Of a stretch of 64,000 nt of DNA, positions 35,196 through 43,901 are shown one piece after another (position 1 is the stretch's first letter; each line of letters opens with the position of its first letter). The stretch lies in assembly GCF_039521325.1 (NCBI RefSeq), contig NZ_BAAACD010000029.1. One strand, given 5' to 3'. Position numbers and translations under genes: made by a program. The DNA comes from Clostridium_X cadaveris. GTDB lineage: Bacteria > Bacillota > Clostridia > Clostridiales > Clostridiaceae. Under the pieces are notes generated by a model. That model saw only the letters and a program-made list of their open reading frames with translations, was not told where the DNA came from and made no database searches.

Positions 35196-35789
35196 ATGAA
35201 TAAAAAATTAAATGTAAAAGATTTAATTAATATAGGATTGTTTACAATTTTAATATTTATATTTACCTTTATTGGAGGTATGATTGGTTTCGTTCCTATT
35301 CTGATGCCAATTGTTCCGTTTATTACAGGATTATTTGCAGGACCTGTGAGTATGTTGTTTTCAACAAAGATAAAAAAGCCTGGAATGCTGTTTATTGAGC
35401 AGATGATTATTGCAATTATATTTGTAGTAACGGGTCATGGACCATGGATGTTAGTAACAGCTATCTTTGGAAGCATTTTTGGTGAGATTGTACTTAAAAA
35501 AGGAGGGTACAGCAGTACGAATCATGCAAGACTTGCATTTGTAGTTGCATCTCTTTCTGGACTCGGAAACTGGATTCCCATTTTCTTTGCAAGAGAAAAA
35601 TATATTGAACAAATGTTGCAGATGGGATATGGTCAGGACTATGCAAATAAAATGATGAGCGTTCTACCAAATTGGTCTTTAGTACCTATAACTATCTTTG
35701 GAATGCTTGGGGTATATATTGGGTGCACTATTGGAATTTCGATTCTTAAGAAACACTTTGTTAAAGCTGGTATGATCAAGGAGGTATAG
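35196..35789 (+). CDS. ECF transporter substrate-binding S component, MptD (Trep_Strep) family
   Basis: A 197-residue membrane protein with about five or six hydrophobic segments. The start (VKDLINIGLFTILIFIFTFIGGMIG) and the later SGLGNWIPIFF/NWSLVPI segments fit the TIGR02185 (Trep_Strep, MptD-like) S-component family. The substrate is not known in most members; related genes in streptococci lie in a heme uptake operon. It is followed after 5 nt by EcfT. GGGGAGGG precedes the ATG. Confidence 0.82.
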   Translation: MNKKLNVKDLINIGLFTILIFIFTFIGGMIGFVPILMPIVPFITGLFAGPVSMLFSTKIKKPGMLFIEQMIIAIIFVVTGHGPWMLVTAIFGSIFGEIVLKKGGYSSTNHARLAFVVASLSGLGNWIPIFFAREKYIEQMLQMGYGQDYANKMMSVLPNWSLVPITIFGMLGVYIGCTIGISILKKHFVKAGMIKEV

Positions 35790-35794
35790 AATAC

Positions 35795-36508
35795 GTGATA
35801 GCTATATGGAGGCAGAGATTAGACTTTAGAACAAAGCTATTTATGACTATTGTTATATCATACACCTTACTGCTTGGAAATTTACAGCAAAAATATCTTG
35901 CTGTAGCTGTAGCAGCATCACTATTGCCTTATGTACTTTTAATCTCTGAAAGAAGATACAAGGAAGCATTAAAAGGAGGAATTTTTATTATTGTAGCAAG
36001 CATTATTCAAAAGTATTTCTTGTATAATGCAACAGGTATACTGACATCTCTATTTCTTTTTATATCAATGTTGTTTTTAAGAATGCTTCCAGGTCTTATG
36101 ATGGGTAAATATACTTTGGTGTCAACAGATATGAGTGAACTTGTTTGTTCTTTAAAAAAAATGAAAATACCTGATCAAATTGTTATTCCTATAACTGTAA
36201 TGGCAAGATTCTTTTATACTTTTAGAGAGGATTACAGCCAAATCAAGGATGCAATGTATTTGCACGGACTTACAACAAAAAGGTTAATCTTGAATCCATT
36301 GAAATTATTTGAATATAGAACAGTCCCTTTACTGATGTGTTTGACACGTACTGCTGATGAGGTTGCAATTTCTGCTCTTACAAGGGGCATGGAGATAGGC
36401 GTTAAAAGAAGCAGTATTTCTACATCAAAGATAAAGGAGATAGATTATATATTTTTCTTGATTATGTTCTTATTAATTGGATTTTATATAAGGGGGAAAT
36501 ATGCTTAA
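35795..36508 (+). CDS. ECF transporter transmembrane T component
   Basis: A 237-residue CbiQ/EcfT-type protein with about five membrane helices and the coupling-helix motif TRGMEIGVKRSS near residue 195-206 (family: A-R-G). It starts at GTG 35795 with AAGGAGG 10 nt upstream. It overlaps the ATPase gene by 8 nt, as is usual in dedicated (group I) ECF modules. Confidence 0.86.
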   Translation: MIAIWRQRLDFRTKLFMTIVISYTLLLGNLQQKYLAVAVAASLLPYVLLISERRYKEALKGGIFIIVASIIQKYFLYNATGILTSLFLFISMLFLRMLPGLMMGKYTLVSTDMSELVCSLKKMKIPDQIVIPITVMARFFYTFREDYSQIKDAMYLHGLTTKRLILNPLKLFEYRTVPLLMCLTRTADEVAISALTRGMEIGVKRSSISTSKIKEIDYIFFLIMFLLIGFYIRGKYA

Positions 36509-37895
36509 GATAAAGGATTTTGGAATAAGATACAAAGAAGCAACTATCTTTGAAAAAGCTAATTTGGAAGTTCAAAGAGGAGAAATTGCTGTCATTAGTG
36601 GAAAATCTGGATGCGGGAAAAGTAGTTTATTAAAGTCGATAAATGGAATCTTATTTGAAACTGATGGTGTTCAAATAAGTGGAGACATAGAATTTGATGG
36701 TGAATCGATACTTGAAAAAAATATATCAAATAGAAGCCGCTTTGTGTCTACTGTGTTTCAAAATCCTAAGACACAGTTTTACTGTATCAATACTACAGAT
36801 GAACTTGCATTTGCTTTAGAAAATAGAAATATAAAAAAGGATAAAATCTTAGAAACTATAGATGAATATACAACAAAGCTTAATACAGTTCATTTACTTG
36901 ATAAAAATATATTTACTCTTTCAGGAGGAGAGAAACAGCTTGTTGCAATTACAGCTGTAGCATGTATGGATAATAATATATATCTTTTTGATGAGCCATC
37001 AGCTTCTTTAGATAAACAATCTATTGAACTGTTAAAAAATACGTTGCTCAAATTAAAATCTATGGGAAAAATAATCATTATTGCTGAACATAGATTATAT
37101 TATCTCACAGATATCATGAGTAAATTTGTGGTTTTGCATAATAATAATATGAATGTTTTTAATGTGGTTGATTCAAAAAAGTCTTTGTTAGAAGATATTT
37201 CTGATAAATATGAGTTGAGGACACTTAAAGAAATTGTGAAGAAAGATTTGAGCAATTTAGAGTTCAATACAATAAGGCTAGACCATGGTGATGAGGAGAA
37301 AGATAAATCTGGATTATTGAAATGTGAAAAGTTTTTAGCGTATTATGATAAAAACAAGATTCTTGATATGAGCATATCTTTTCAGGCTGGAATTAATTTT
37401 ATCATAGGTGAAAACGGAGTTGGAAAAACTACATTTATAAAAAAATTATCTGGGCTTTTAAATGGAAAGGGAAGAAGTTTTTTTGCAGGTAAAAAAATAG
37501 AGAAAAACTATGAATATATTTCTATGGTAATGCAAGATGTAAATTATCAGCTTTTTACAGAGTCGGTTTGGCAAGAGATATCAATTGCAAGTTCTAATGA
37601 TGATTTAAAGAAAAGGGTTTTAGAGGAGTTAGAATTATATGATAAAAAAGATTTCCATCCTCAGATTTTATCGGGAGGAGAAAAGCAAAGACTTCTAATT
37701 GGACTTGCAAAGGTATCAAATAAGCCTATAATAATTTTAGATGAGCCAACCAGTGGTCTTTGTAGAGGAAAGATGATGAAAATTATTGACTATCTTTATG
37801 AGATGAAATCTTTAGGAAAAGTTATTATAGTTATTACACATGACTATGAATTGATTCATAAATGTGGAGGAAAAGTATATGAGTTTGTTAGATGA
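36501..37895 (+). CDS. ECF transporter ATPase with two fused ABC domains
   Basis: A 464-residue protein with two ABC ATPase domains in one chain. The first (1-235) has Walker A GKSGCGKSS, signature LSGGEKQL and Walker B IYLFDEPSA. The second (about 270-464) has GENGVGKTT, LSGGEKQR, IIILDEPTSG and the histidine in ITHDYE. It powers the T and S components encoded just upstream. No terminator is obvious before the MazG-like gene 83 bp later, so transcription may continue into it. Confidence 0.9.
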   Translation: MLKIKDFGIRYKEATIFEKANLEVQRGEIAVISGKSGCGKSSLLKSINGILFETDGVQISGDIEFDGESILEKNISNRSRFVSTVFQNPKTQFYCINTTDELAFALENRNIKKDKILETIDEYTTKLNTVHLLDKNIFTLSGGEKQLVAITAVACMDNNIYLFDEPSASLDKQSIELLKNTLLKLKSMGKIIIIAEHRLYYLTDIMSKFVVLHNNNMNVFNVVDSKKSLLEDISDKYELRTLKEIVKKDLSNLEFNTIRLDHGDEEKDKSGLLKCEKFLAYYDKNKILDMSISFQAGINFIIGENGVGKTTFIKKLSGLLNGKGRSFFAGKKIEKNYEYISMVMQDVNYQLFTESVWQEISIASSNDDLKKRVLEELELYDKKDFHPQILSGGEKQRLLIGLAKVSNKPIIILDEPTSGLCRGKMMKIIDYLYEMKSLGKVIIVITHDYELIHKCGGKVYEFVR

Positions 37896-37978
37896 TAAGT
37901 GTACTATTGTAATGAATAGAATATGGTTTAAGTGAGAAACTATAAGTAATAAATATTTATAGTAAAGGCGTGGTTACT

Positions 37979-38323
37979 ATGAAACCATATAATAAGATGG
38001 TTAGAGATGCAGTACCAAACATCATAGAAGAATCAGGATTTAGATATGAAGCTGAAAAAATAAGCAGAACTGGCTATTTTAGAGCTCTCAAAGAAAAGCT
38101 TAAAGAAGAAATAAATGAATTTATAGAAACAGAATCCTTAGAAGAACTAGCAGATATTATGGAAGTATTATTTGCTATAGCAAAAGCAAAAGGATATAGT
38201 GAGGAAGATTTGAAAAAAGAGCGAGAAAAGAAGAGAGAATTAAAAGGCGGCTTTGAACAAGGAATAATCTTAAAAGCTGTAGATAAGTCCTATGAAGATA
38301 AAACAAAGGATATACCAAATTAG
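37979..38323 (+). CDS. MazG-like nucleotide pyrophosphohydrolase (PRA-PH-like)
   Basis: A 114-residue all-alpha NTP pyrophosphatase relative. NKMVRDAVPNIIEESG is the signature start of this clostridial subfamily (usually NKLVRDKIP). EEINEFIE and EELADIMEVLFAI carry the acidic residues that bind Mg2+ in MazG/HisE folds. The tail is Lys/Glu rich. ATG 37979 is favoured; GTG 37970 is in frame but lies in the ribosome-site region. A decayed copy of its last third lies at 30234-30344. Likely a house-cleaning enzyme; substrate unknown. Confidence 0.85.
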   Translation: MKPYNKMVRDAVPNIIEESGFRYEAEKISRTGYFRALKEKLKEEINEFIETESLEELADIMEVLFAIAKAKGYSEEDLKKEREKKRELKGGFEQGIILKAVDKSYEDKTKDIPN

Positions 38324-38344
38324 GCATATCCTTTGTTTTTATTG
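38213..38344 (+). repeat. Right copy of the ~130-bp direct repeat
   Basis: This is the intact 3' end of the MazG-like gene plus its terminator. It matches 30237-30366 at roughly 80% by eye. See the left copy. Confidence 0.8.
38301..38340. terminator. Bidirectional terminator after the MazG-like gene
   Basis: AAACAAAGGATAT (38301-38313) pairs with ATATCCTTTGTTT (38326-38338), with a T-run after. It overlaps the stop codon and ends at the convergent kinase gene. Confidence 0.85.
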
Positions 38345-39220
38345 AGGTTTTAGAATTCTAAGAGAATTTGGATAGAATTCAAAGGTCATATCATTACAGG
38401 TTGTCAATTCACCATCAGCTTGAACAATAAATTCATAATTACTTTGAACGTGTATGTTATTACCTTTATAAAAAGATACTTCTTCTATATTGGTATGATT
38501 TGCTGATAATGCTTTTGGAAGGCAACGCAGCAGCCTGAATAAACGGCAGGATTTTACCATACATATGTCTAAAATACCATCATTCATAGAAGAATGAGGG
38601 CTTATAGGTATTCCGCCTCCGTAATATGAACCGTTGCATACAGCAAATAAAAGATTATTGCTTTTTATTGTTATATTATCAATGGTTATATTCATTGGAA
38701 TACTTTTAAATTTAAAAGGAGTATAGAATAAACTCAATAAATAAGACATACTTGATGGTATGAATTTTTTCTTTTTAAATAGTCTGGCATTATAAACTAC
38801 ATTTGAATCGAATCCTATAGATGCAATATTTACGAAATATCTATTATTTGCTTTAGCGGTATCTATAACTTCTATCTTTCCATTTACTGTTCTTTCAAGA
38901 ATATTTTTGTAGTTTTTAGAATGTATAAAACTTCTTATAAAATCATTACCTGTACCACAAGGAATAACTCCTAAAGCATTATTAGTATTGACCAAGATGT
39001 TAGCTATTTCATTTAAAGTTCCATCTCCTCCTACAGCATAGACAAAAAAATCTTCATCTTTAATGTACTGTCCAACTATTTCGCTAGCATGTCCTGGATA
39101 TTTCGTTATTTCTATTACATATTGATCTTTTTTATCATCAAATAGTTCATGTATAAGTGGGATATATGATAAACTTTTACCTTTTCCCGATGAAGGGTTT
39201 ATAATAAATAGATGTCTCAT
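38339..39220 (-). CDS. Diacylglycerol/lipid kinase family protein (YegS/DagK-like)
   Basis: A 293-residue kinase of the DAGK catalytic family, probably phosphorylating diacylglycerol or a related lipid at the membrane. It has the N-terminal HLFIINPSSGKGKS nucleotide motif, the VGGDGTLNEIAN signature around residue 61-71, and GVIPCGTGNDFIRS. ATG 39220 is chosen because GAGAG precedes it and the family starts here. An open frame reaches 46 codons further upstream (39358), but that extension is hydrophobic low-complexity sequence with no ribosome site and overlaps the divergent SDR gene start. Confidence 0.9.
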   Translation of the reverse strand: MRHLFIINPSSGKGKSLSYIPLIHELFDDKKDQYVIEITKYPGHASEIVGQYIKDEDFFVYAVGGDGTLNEIANILVNTNNALGVIPCGTGNDFIRSFIHSKNYKNILERTVNGKIEVIDTAKANNRYFVNIASIGFDSNVVYNARLFKKKKFIPSSMSYLLSLFYTPFKFKSIPMNITIDNITIKSNNLLFAVCNGSYYGGGIPISPHSSMNDGILDICMVKSCRLFRLLRCLPKALSANHTNIEEVSFYKGNNIHVQSNYEFIVQADGELTTCNDMTFEFYPNSLRILKPQ

Positions 39221-39333
39221 AATACTACTCTCTTTCGCTGCAATATATAGATTAATATAATAATATGTAATACAATAATTATATAATAATTGCAAAAAAA
39301 TATAAAGAAATACATGTATTAAATGGAGGAAAT

Positions 39334-40074
39334 ATGAAATTAAAAGGAAATGTGGCATTAGTTACCGGAGCGTCAAAAGGTATAGGAAGAGCCATAGCTA
39401 TAGAACTTGCTAAAGAAGGAGCTATGGTAGCTGTGAATTATAATAAAGATAGAGAGGGATGTGAAGAAACAATAAGGATTATAGAATCTTTTGGTGGATA
39501 TGCTATAGGCGTTAAAGGTGATGTTTCTAAATATACAGATGTAAAAAGCTTAGTTTCTAAGGTTATTGATAACTATGGCAAGATAGACATCTTGGTTAAT
39601 AATGCAGGAATAAGCATAAGAAATTTATTTATGGATATAAAATTAGAGGAGATAGACAATCTAATTAATGTAAATTTAAAAGGTGTAATGTATACATGTC
39701 ATTGTGTGCTTCCATGTATGGTTACAAAAAAATACGGAAGAATAGTTAATATATCTTCCATATGGGGAAATGTAGGTGGGTCATGTGAAGCAGTTTATTC
39801 GGCATCTAAAGGAGCTATAAATAGTTTCACAAAGGCATTAGGAAAGGAAATGGCTTTAAATGGAATAAGAGTAAATGCTATATCCCCTGGTGTGATAGAA
39901 ACAGGAATGAATAACTGGCTTAGTGAAGAAGAAAAAAATGAATTAAAGGAAGGAATCTCTGTAGGTGAGTTTGGAAAAGGAGAGGACATAGGAAAAGCAG
40001 TGGCTTTTTTATGCTCAAAAGACGCAGAATACATAAATTCTCAAGTTATAACAGTTGATGGCGGAATGTATTAA
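39334..40074 (+). CDS. SDR-family reductase (FabG/YmfI-like)
   Basis: A 246-residue Rossmann-fold short-chain dehydrogenase. TGASKGIG binds the cofactor, NNAG is at the fourth strand, and the catalytic Ser, Tyr and Lys are in NISSIWG and YSASKGA. The segment SSIWGNVGGSCEAVYSASKG resembles YmfI, the EF-P 5-aminopentanone reductase, more than housekeeping FabG; this is an indication only. It is not next to fatty-acid genes. GGAGG precedes the ATG by 6 nt. A palindromic terminator begins at the stop codon. Confidence 0.85.
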   Translation: MKLKGNVALVTGASKGIGRAIAIELAKEGAMVAVNYNKDREGCEETIRIIESFGGYAIGVKGDVSKYTDVKSLVSKVIDNYGKIDILVNNAGISIRNLFMDIKLEEIDNLINVNLKGVMYTCHCVLPCMVTKKYGRIVNISSIWGNVGGSCEAVYSASKGAINSFTKALGKEMALNGIRVNAISPGVIETGMNNWLSEEEKNELKEGISVGEFGKGEDIGKAVAFLCSKDAEYINSQVITVDGGMY

Positions 40075-40105
40075 AAAGGAGAAAATCTAAAGATTTTCTC
40101 CTTTT
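40074..40105. terminator. Bidirectional terminator between SDR gene and histidine kinase
   Basis: A perfect 15-bp inverted repeat (40074-40088 with 40091-40105) has a 2-nt nominal loop and A/T runs at both ends. It overlaps the last codons of the convergent kinase gene. Confidence 0.85.
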
Positions 40106-41616
40106 GAAGATTTATTTAAGGTGAAGAAAAAACAAATCTTATCTGATATGTTTTTTACTCCAAATCTGCTTTTGTGTAGCACAAGTATATTTTTTACTAT
40201 GGCAAGACCAAGACCTGTGCCTCCTAAAATTCTATTTCTTGATTTGTCAATTTTATAGAATTTGTCCCAAATATTTTTCATCTCTTCTTTTGGAATGGAA
40301 TTCCCATAATTTATTATATTTACTTTGACAGTATCTTTTAAATCATCAATAACTATATCTATTGAAGAATTATCTTTAGAATGTTCTATTGCATTGGTTA
40401 AAAGGTTAGTTATCACTTCGTTAATTCTAAATTCATCACCAACAACTAAAAAGTCGTCTTTAAGATAATTTATTTTTAAATTTTTCTTTGCTACAAAATG
40501 ATCTAAATTTTTGCAGCATTTATTTATAAGAGATATTATAGAAAAATCTGTTAAGTTAAGTTTGAAATTAGGAGATTCCAGCTTACTAAGTTCAAGCATA
40601 TCCATAACTAAGGAATTCATTTTATGAGACTCATCTATTATTACATCTAGATAATCATCGATTTCTCCTTCTTCCACAATTCCATCTTTGATACCTTCTG
40701 CATAACCTTCAATTAAGGCTATAGGAGTTTTTAATTCATGGGAAACATTTGCTACGAACTCTTTACGCATAGCTTCTAATTTCTTTTCATTTTCTATGTC
40801 TTTCTTTAAATTTGAGTTAGCTGTATTTAAATCTTTCAAAGCATTATTAAGATTTAAAGATAAGAAATTTAAAGTTTTAGCTAGATTTCCTATTTCATCT
40901 TCACTTTCTATAGGACACGTTTCAGAAAAATCAAGGTTACTTAATTTCAATGCAACTTGATTGATTTTTACTAAAGGCTTTGAGATTATATTGGTATATA
41001 TTATAGAAAGTACTATTATAACGACTAGAGCAAATAAGGCTAAATAGATATAAAAGCTTTTTATAATAGAGCTGGCTTCCTCTATAGGTTGAAAAGGTGA
41101 ATATGCTATTATGATGGCATCATTTTTTTCCTTTAAAGATATAGCACTTATACAAACTATATTTTTTGAATTCAAGTTATAATCGTTTATCAGTGTAGTT
41201 ACGGTTTCTTTTTTGCCAGTTAGAACATCAGAAAATGTACCATTATCTATGAGATCTTTTAATATGTTATGTAATGTACTTTTTCTAGTATCATCTAATT
41301 GGTTTTTAGGGTTAGGAAGATATACAATTTCACCTACATTAGATAAAACAGCAATCTTAGCATTGTTCATAGCCTCAAAACTCTGCATACTTGAATAGAG
41401 TTTATAGTCGTCTGTTATATTATAGGAATAATTGAGTTTAAATTTTACAACATCTTCTTTAAGATTGTTAGTTTTTCTTTTTAAATAAAAATCTCCAAAG
41501 AACATACTTTGAAAAGCTAAGGAAAAGATAAGAAAAACTAGCAGAACTAAAGATGTTATAAAGAATAGTTTATTGGTTATATTCTTTTTAATCTTTATAT
41601 TCAAGTTTATATCCAC
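40087..41616 (-). CDS. Membrane sensor histidine kinase
   Basis: A 509-residue two-component sensor. Helix 1 (about 15-38) and helix 2 (about 186-208) flank an extracytoplasmic sensor domain of ~145 residues. A HAMP segment, a coiled coil (about 260-280), a HisKA domain with the phospho-acceptor His293 (VSHELKTP) and an HATPase domain (NAIEHS, DKFYK, GTGLGLAI) follow. It overlaps the response-regulator gene by 29 nt and is the second gene of the unit. The signal is unknown. Confidence 0.93.
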   Translation of the reverse strand: MDINLNIKIKKNITNKLFFITSLVLLVFLIFSLAFQSMFFGDFYLKRKTNNLKEDVVKFKLNYSYNITDDYKLYSSMQSFEAMNNAKIAVLSNVGEIVYLPNPKNQLDDTRKSTLHNILKDLIDNGTFSDVLTGKKETVTTLINDYNLNSKNIVCISAISLKEKNDAIIIAYSPFQPIEEASSIIKSFYIYLALFALVVIIVLSIIYTNIISKPLVKINQVALKLSNLDFSETCPIESEDEIGNLAKTLNFLSLNLNNALKDLNTANSNLKKDIENEKKLEAMRKEFVANVSHELKTPIALIEGYAEGIKDGIVEEGEIDDYLDVIIDESHKMNSLVMDMLELSKLESPNFKLNLTDFSIISLINKCCKNLDHFVAKKNLKINYLKDDFLVVGDEFRINEVITNLLTNAIEHSKDNSSIDIVIDDLKDTVKVNIINYGNSIPKEEMKNIWDKFYKIDKSRNRILGGTGLGLAIVKNILVLHKSRFGVKNISDKICFFFTLNKSSKGENL

Positions 41617-42265
41617 TTCCTCTGACTGTAATTATTAAACTACTATATTCTCTCAGCTTTTCTCTCAGTCTTTTTATATGAGTATCTACAGTCCGTATAT
41701 CACCATCAAAATCATATCCCCAAACTTTATCTAAAAGAGTATCTCTAGAAAACACAGAATTTTTGTTTTCTGCTAAAAAGATTAGGAGATCATATTCTTT
41801 TGGAGATAATGATAAGATTTCTCCATTTATTGTAACTTCATGAGAAGTTTTATTTATTGAGAGACTGTTTATATTTATGAAGGCATTAGTGATATTAAGG
41901 TCATCAAGTCTTCTAAGAAGTGCCTTTACCTTAGCTACAAGGATTTTGGGAGAAAATGGCTTAGTTATATAGTCATCTGCTCCTAAATCATAACCCATTA
42001 CTTCATCGTCATCATCAGCACGTGCAGTTAAGATTATGATAGGGATGTTTGAGATTTCTCTTATGGCTTTGCAAAGGTCAAAACCGTTTAAAAGAGGCAT
42101 CATTATATCTAAAATTAATAAATCAAATTTATGATTTTGAAATAGATCTAAAGCTTCCTTTCCGTTAGAAGCCTCAACAATTGAAAAATCTTCTTTTGAT
42201 AGATAATCTTTTATTAACCTTCTCATTCTAGGTTCGTCTTCTGCTATTAAAATTTGTTTATTCAT
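41588..42265 (-). CDS. OmpR-family response regulator
   Basis: A 225-residue DNA-binding regulator. The receiver domain has Asp9-Glu10 region acids (AEDE), the phosphorylation site Asp53 (LLILDIMMP), Thr in LTARAD and Lys in ITKPFSP. The C-terminal winged helix (from about 130) contains LSPKEYDLLIFLAENKN and RTVDTHIKRLREKL. ATG 42265 is chosen with TTAGGTGG upstream; a longer frame starts 5 codons earlier inside that region. It is partnered with the kinase downstream. Confidence 0.94.
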   Translation of the reverse strand: MNKQILIAEDEPRMRRLIKDYLSKEDFSIVEASNGKEALDLFQNHKFDLLILDIMMPLLNGFDLCKAIREISNIPIIILTARADDDDEVMGYDLGADDYITKPFSPKILVAKVKALLRRLDDLNITNAFININSLSINKTSHEVTINGEILSLSPKEYDLLIFLAENKNSVFSRDTLLDKVWGYDFDGDIRTVDTHIKRLREKLREYSSLIITVRGSGYKLEYKD

Positions 42266-42295
42266 AATACCACCTAACATAATTATTTATATAAT

Positions 42296-43666
42296 TTACA
42301 ATTCAATCATACTGTTTGCTTTATTACGGCGCATGCGCAATAATTCATTAACTTGCCTTAAAAAGACTTCTGCTCCTTCTATAACATTTTCATCGTTTAT
42401 GTTTGAAACGCTTAGTCTAGCAGAATTTGTAATTGTATCTTCATTTAAGGTAAAATACTTCATATTTCTTATTTCTATATTTTGAAGACTTAGCGCATTA
42501 TAAAGTTCAGAAAAAGATATGGTTGATGGAAGATTGACATAAGAAAAAAATCCGTTTAGAGGTATATTATAGGATAGACCGTTTATAGGATTTTTATCAA
42601 ATACTTGTTTCAATAATTTTAGCTTTTGAGCATAATATTTTTTAATTTGAGCAACGTATATGTCGTATTGACCACTTTCTATAAACTCTGTAAGTGCTCC
42701 TTGAAATAACTGAGGACATCTGAAATTTAGATGTATTTTATAACTAAAAAAAGCATCTTTTAAAGAATCAGGAAGAATGATTGCGCCTAGTCTCATGCTA
42801 GGAAGAAGTGTTTTAGAAAAACTCTTCATGTGAACAACTCGATCTTCCGTATCATAAGCCTTTAATGACATATCTTCTTTGTTCCATAGATTATATAAAT
42901 AGTCATCCTCTGCAATATATACATCATATTTATTTGCCAATTCTATTATCTTTTTCTTTTCTTCTTCAGTGTAAGATGTACCTAAAGGATTGTGCAGTCT
43001 AGGCATAGTGTAGAAGAACTTTATATCATTATTTTTAAAGTTTTCTTCCAATTCATCTAATGATATACCAGAAAAATTTCTGGAAATAGAGTATACAGAA
43101 AAATTATTGTTTTTAATCCAACCCAAAAATAAATTGTAGGTTGGGTCTTCGATTAATATGCTTTGTTTTCCATTAGGAAATTTCATAGAAGACAAGATTG
43201 ATAATGCTTCTTGCACTCCATTTGTAAAACAAATTTTGTTTTCTGACACATCAATGCCTTCAGTTTTAAACTTTTTATTTAAAACACTTTTTAGTGGTAA
43301 AAAACCATCTGCAGCCCCGTAGCTAAAAAGTTCATTACCGTACTTGTCTATTGCTTTATTTATGCACTTTTGAAAGTCCTTTGCAGGAAATATAGAACAA
43401 GATGGTTCACCAGAAGCAAAATTTATTGTTTTTTCATCATCTATATCTGAAAATATCAAGCTGTTTTTAGATACAAAGTATCCACTTTTGGGCATGGCAT
43501 ATATTAAGTTGTTTTTTTCAAGTTCTGAATAAGCCCTTATAACTGTAGAGTTACTACAGCTGAATTTTATAGCCAAGGCTCGTATAGATGGCAGCTTTGT
43601 TTTAAAATTTCCATTTTGAATTTCAGATTTTATATAACTCATTATAAGTTCATATTTAGTATCCAT
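42296..43666 (-). CDS. MocR-type regulator (GntR helix-turn-helix fused to aminotransferase domain)
   Basis: A 456-residue fusion. The N-terminal GntR winged helix (1-70) has KLPSIRALAIKFSCSNSTVIRAYSELE. The rest is a class I aminotransferase fold with the PLP Lys in MKSFSKTLLPSMRLG. The family uses PLP or an amino-compound complex as effector to regulate vitamin B6, GABA or amino-acid genes. The target here is unknown; the divergent neighbour is an M16 peptidase gene. ATG 43666 follows GGGGGAAAA; a TTG seven codons earlier is less likely. It is separated from the response regulator by only 30 bp. Confidence 0.9.
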   Translation of the reverse strand: MDTKYELIMSYIKSEIQNGNFKTKLPSIRALAIKFSCSNSTVIRAYSELEKNNLIYAMPKSGYFVSKNSLIFSDIDDEKTINFASGEPSCSIFPAKDFQKCINKAIDKYGNELFSYGAADGFLPLKSVLNKKFKTEGIDVSENKICFTNGVQEALSILSSMKFPNGKQSILIEDPTYNLFLGWIKNNNFSVYSISRNFSGISLDELEENFKNNDIKFFYTMPRLHNPLGTSYTEEEKKKIIELANKYDVYIAEDDYLYNLWNKEDMSLKAYDTEDRVVHMKSFSKTLLPSMRLGAIILPDSLKDAFFSYKIHLNFRCPQLFQGALTEFIESGQYDIYVAQIKKYYAQKLKLLKQVFDKNPINGLSYNIPLNGFFSYVNLPSTISFSELYNALSLQNIEIRNMKYFTLNEDTITNSARLSVSNINDENVIEGAEVFLRQVNELLRMRRNKANSMIEL

Positions 43667-43901
43667 AAAAGATTTTCCCCCAATCAAATCTATAAATACA
43701 ATTTTGAATGGTTTAAAAATTATTATACCATATCAATTAATTTAAATTATATCATATTTTTAGACTGTAGTAATACAGATAATTAATAAGGATATTATAA
43801 AATTATTTATCATATTAGAATAATAAAATTCTTATTGTATTAGAGTATGATATAATATAGACTACAATAAGATTATATCAGTAGAATTTAGGAGGGAAAT
43901 G

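Noticed and set aside
30237..38344. Integrative element with attachment sites
   Set aside because: The repeat copies resemble att duplication, but no integrase or relaxase lies between them and the repeats are long and diverged, so duplication or recombination is the safer reading.
39221..39358. A 46-residue N-terminal extension of the lipid kinase
   Set aside because: Hydrophobic low-complexity sequence with no ribosome site, overlapping the divergent SDR gene. The family start and GAGAG site fit ATG 39220.
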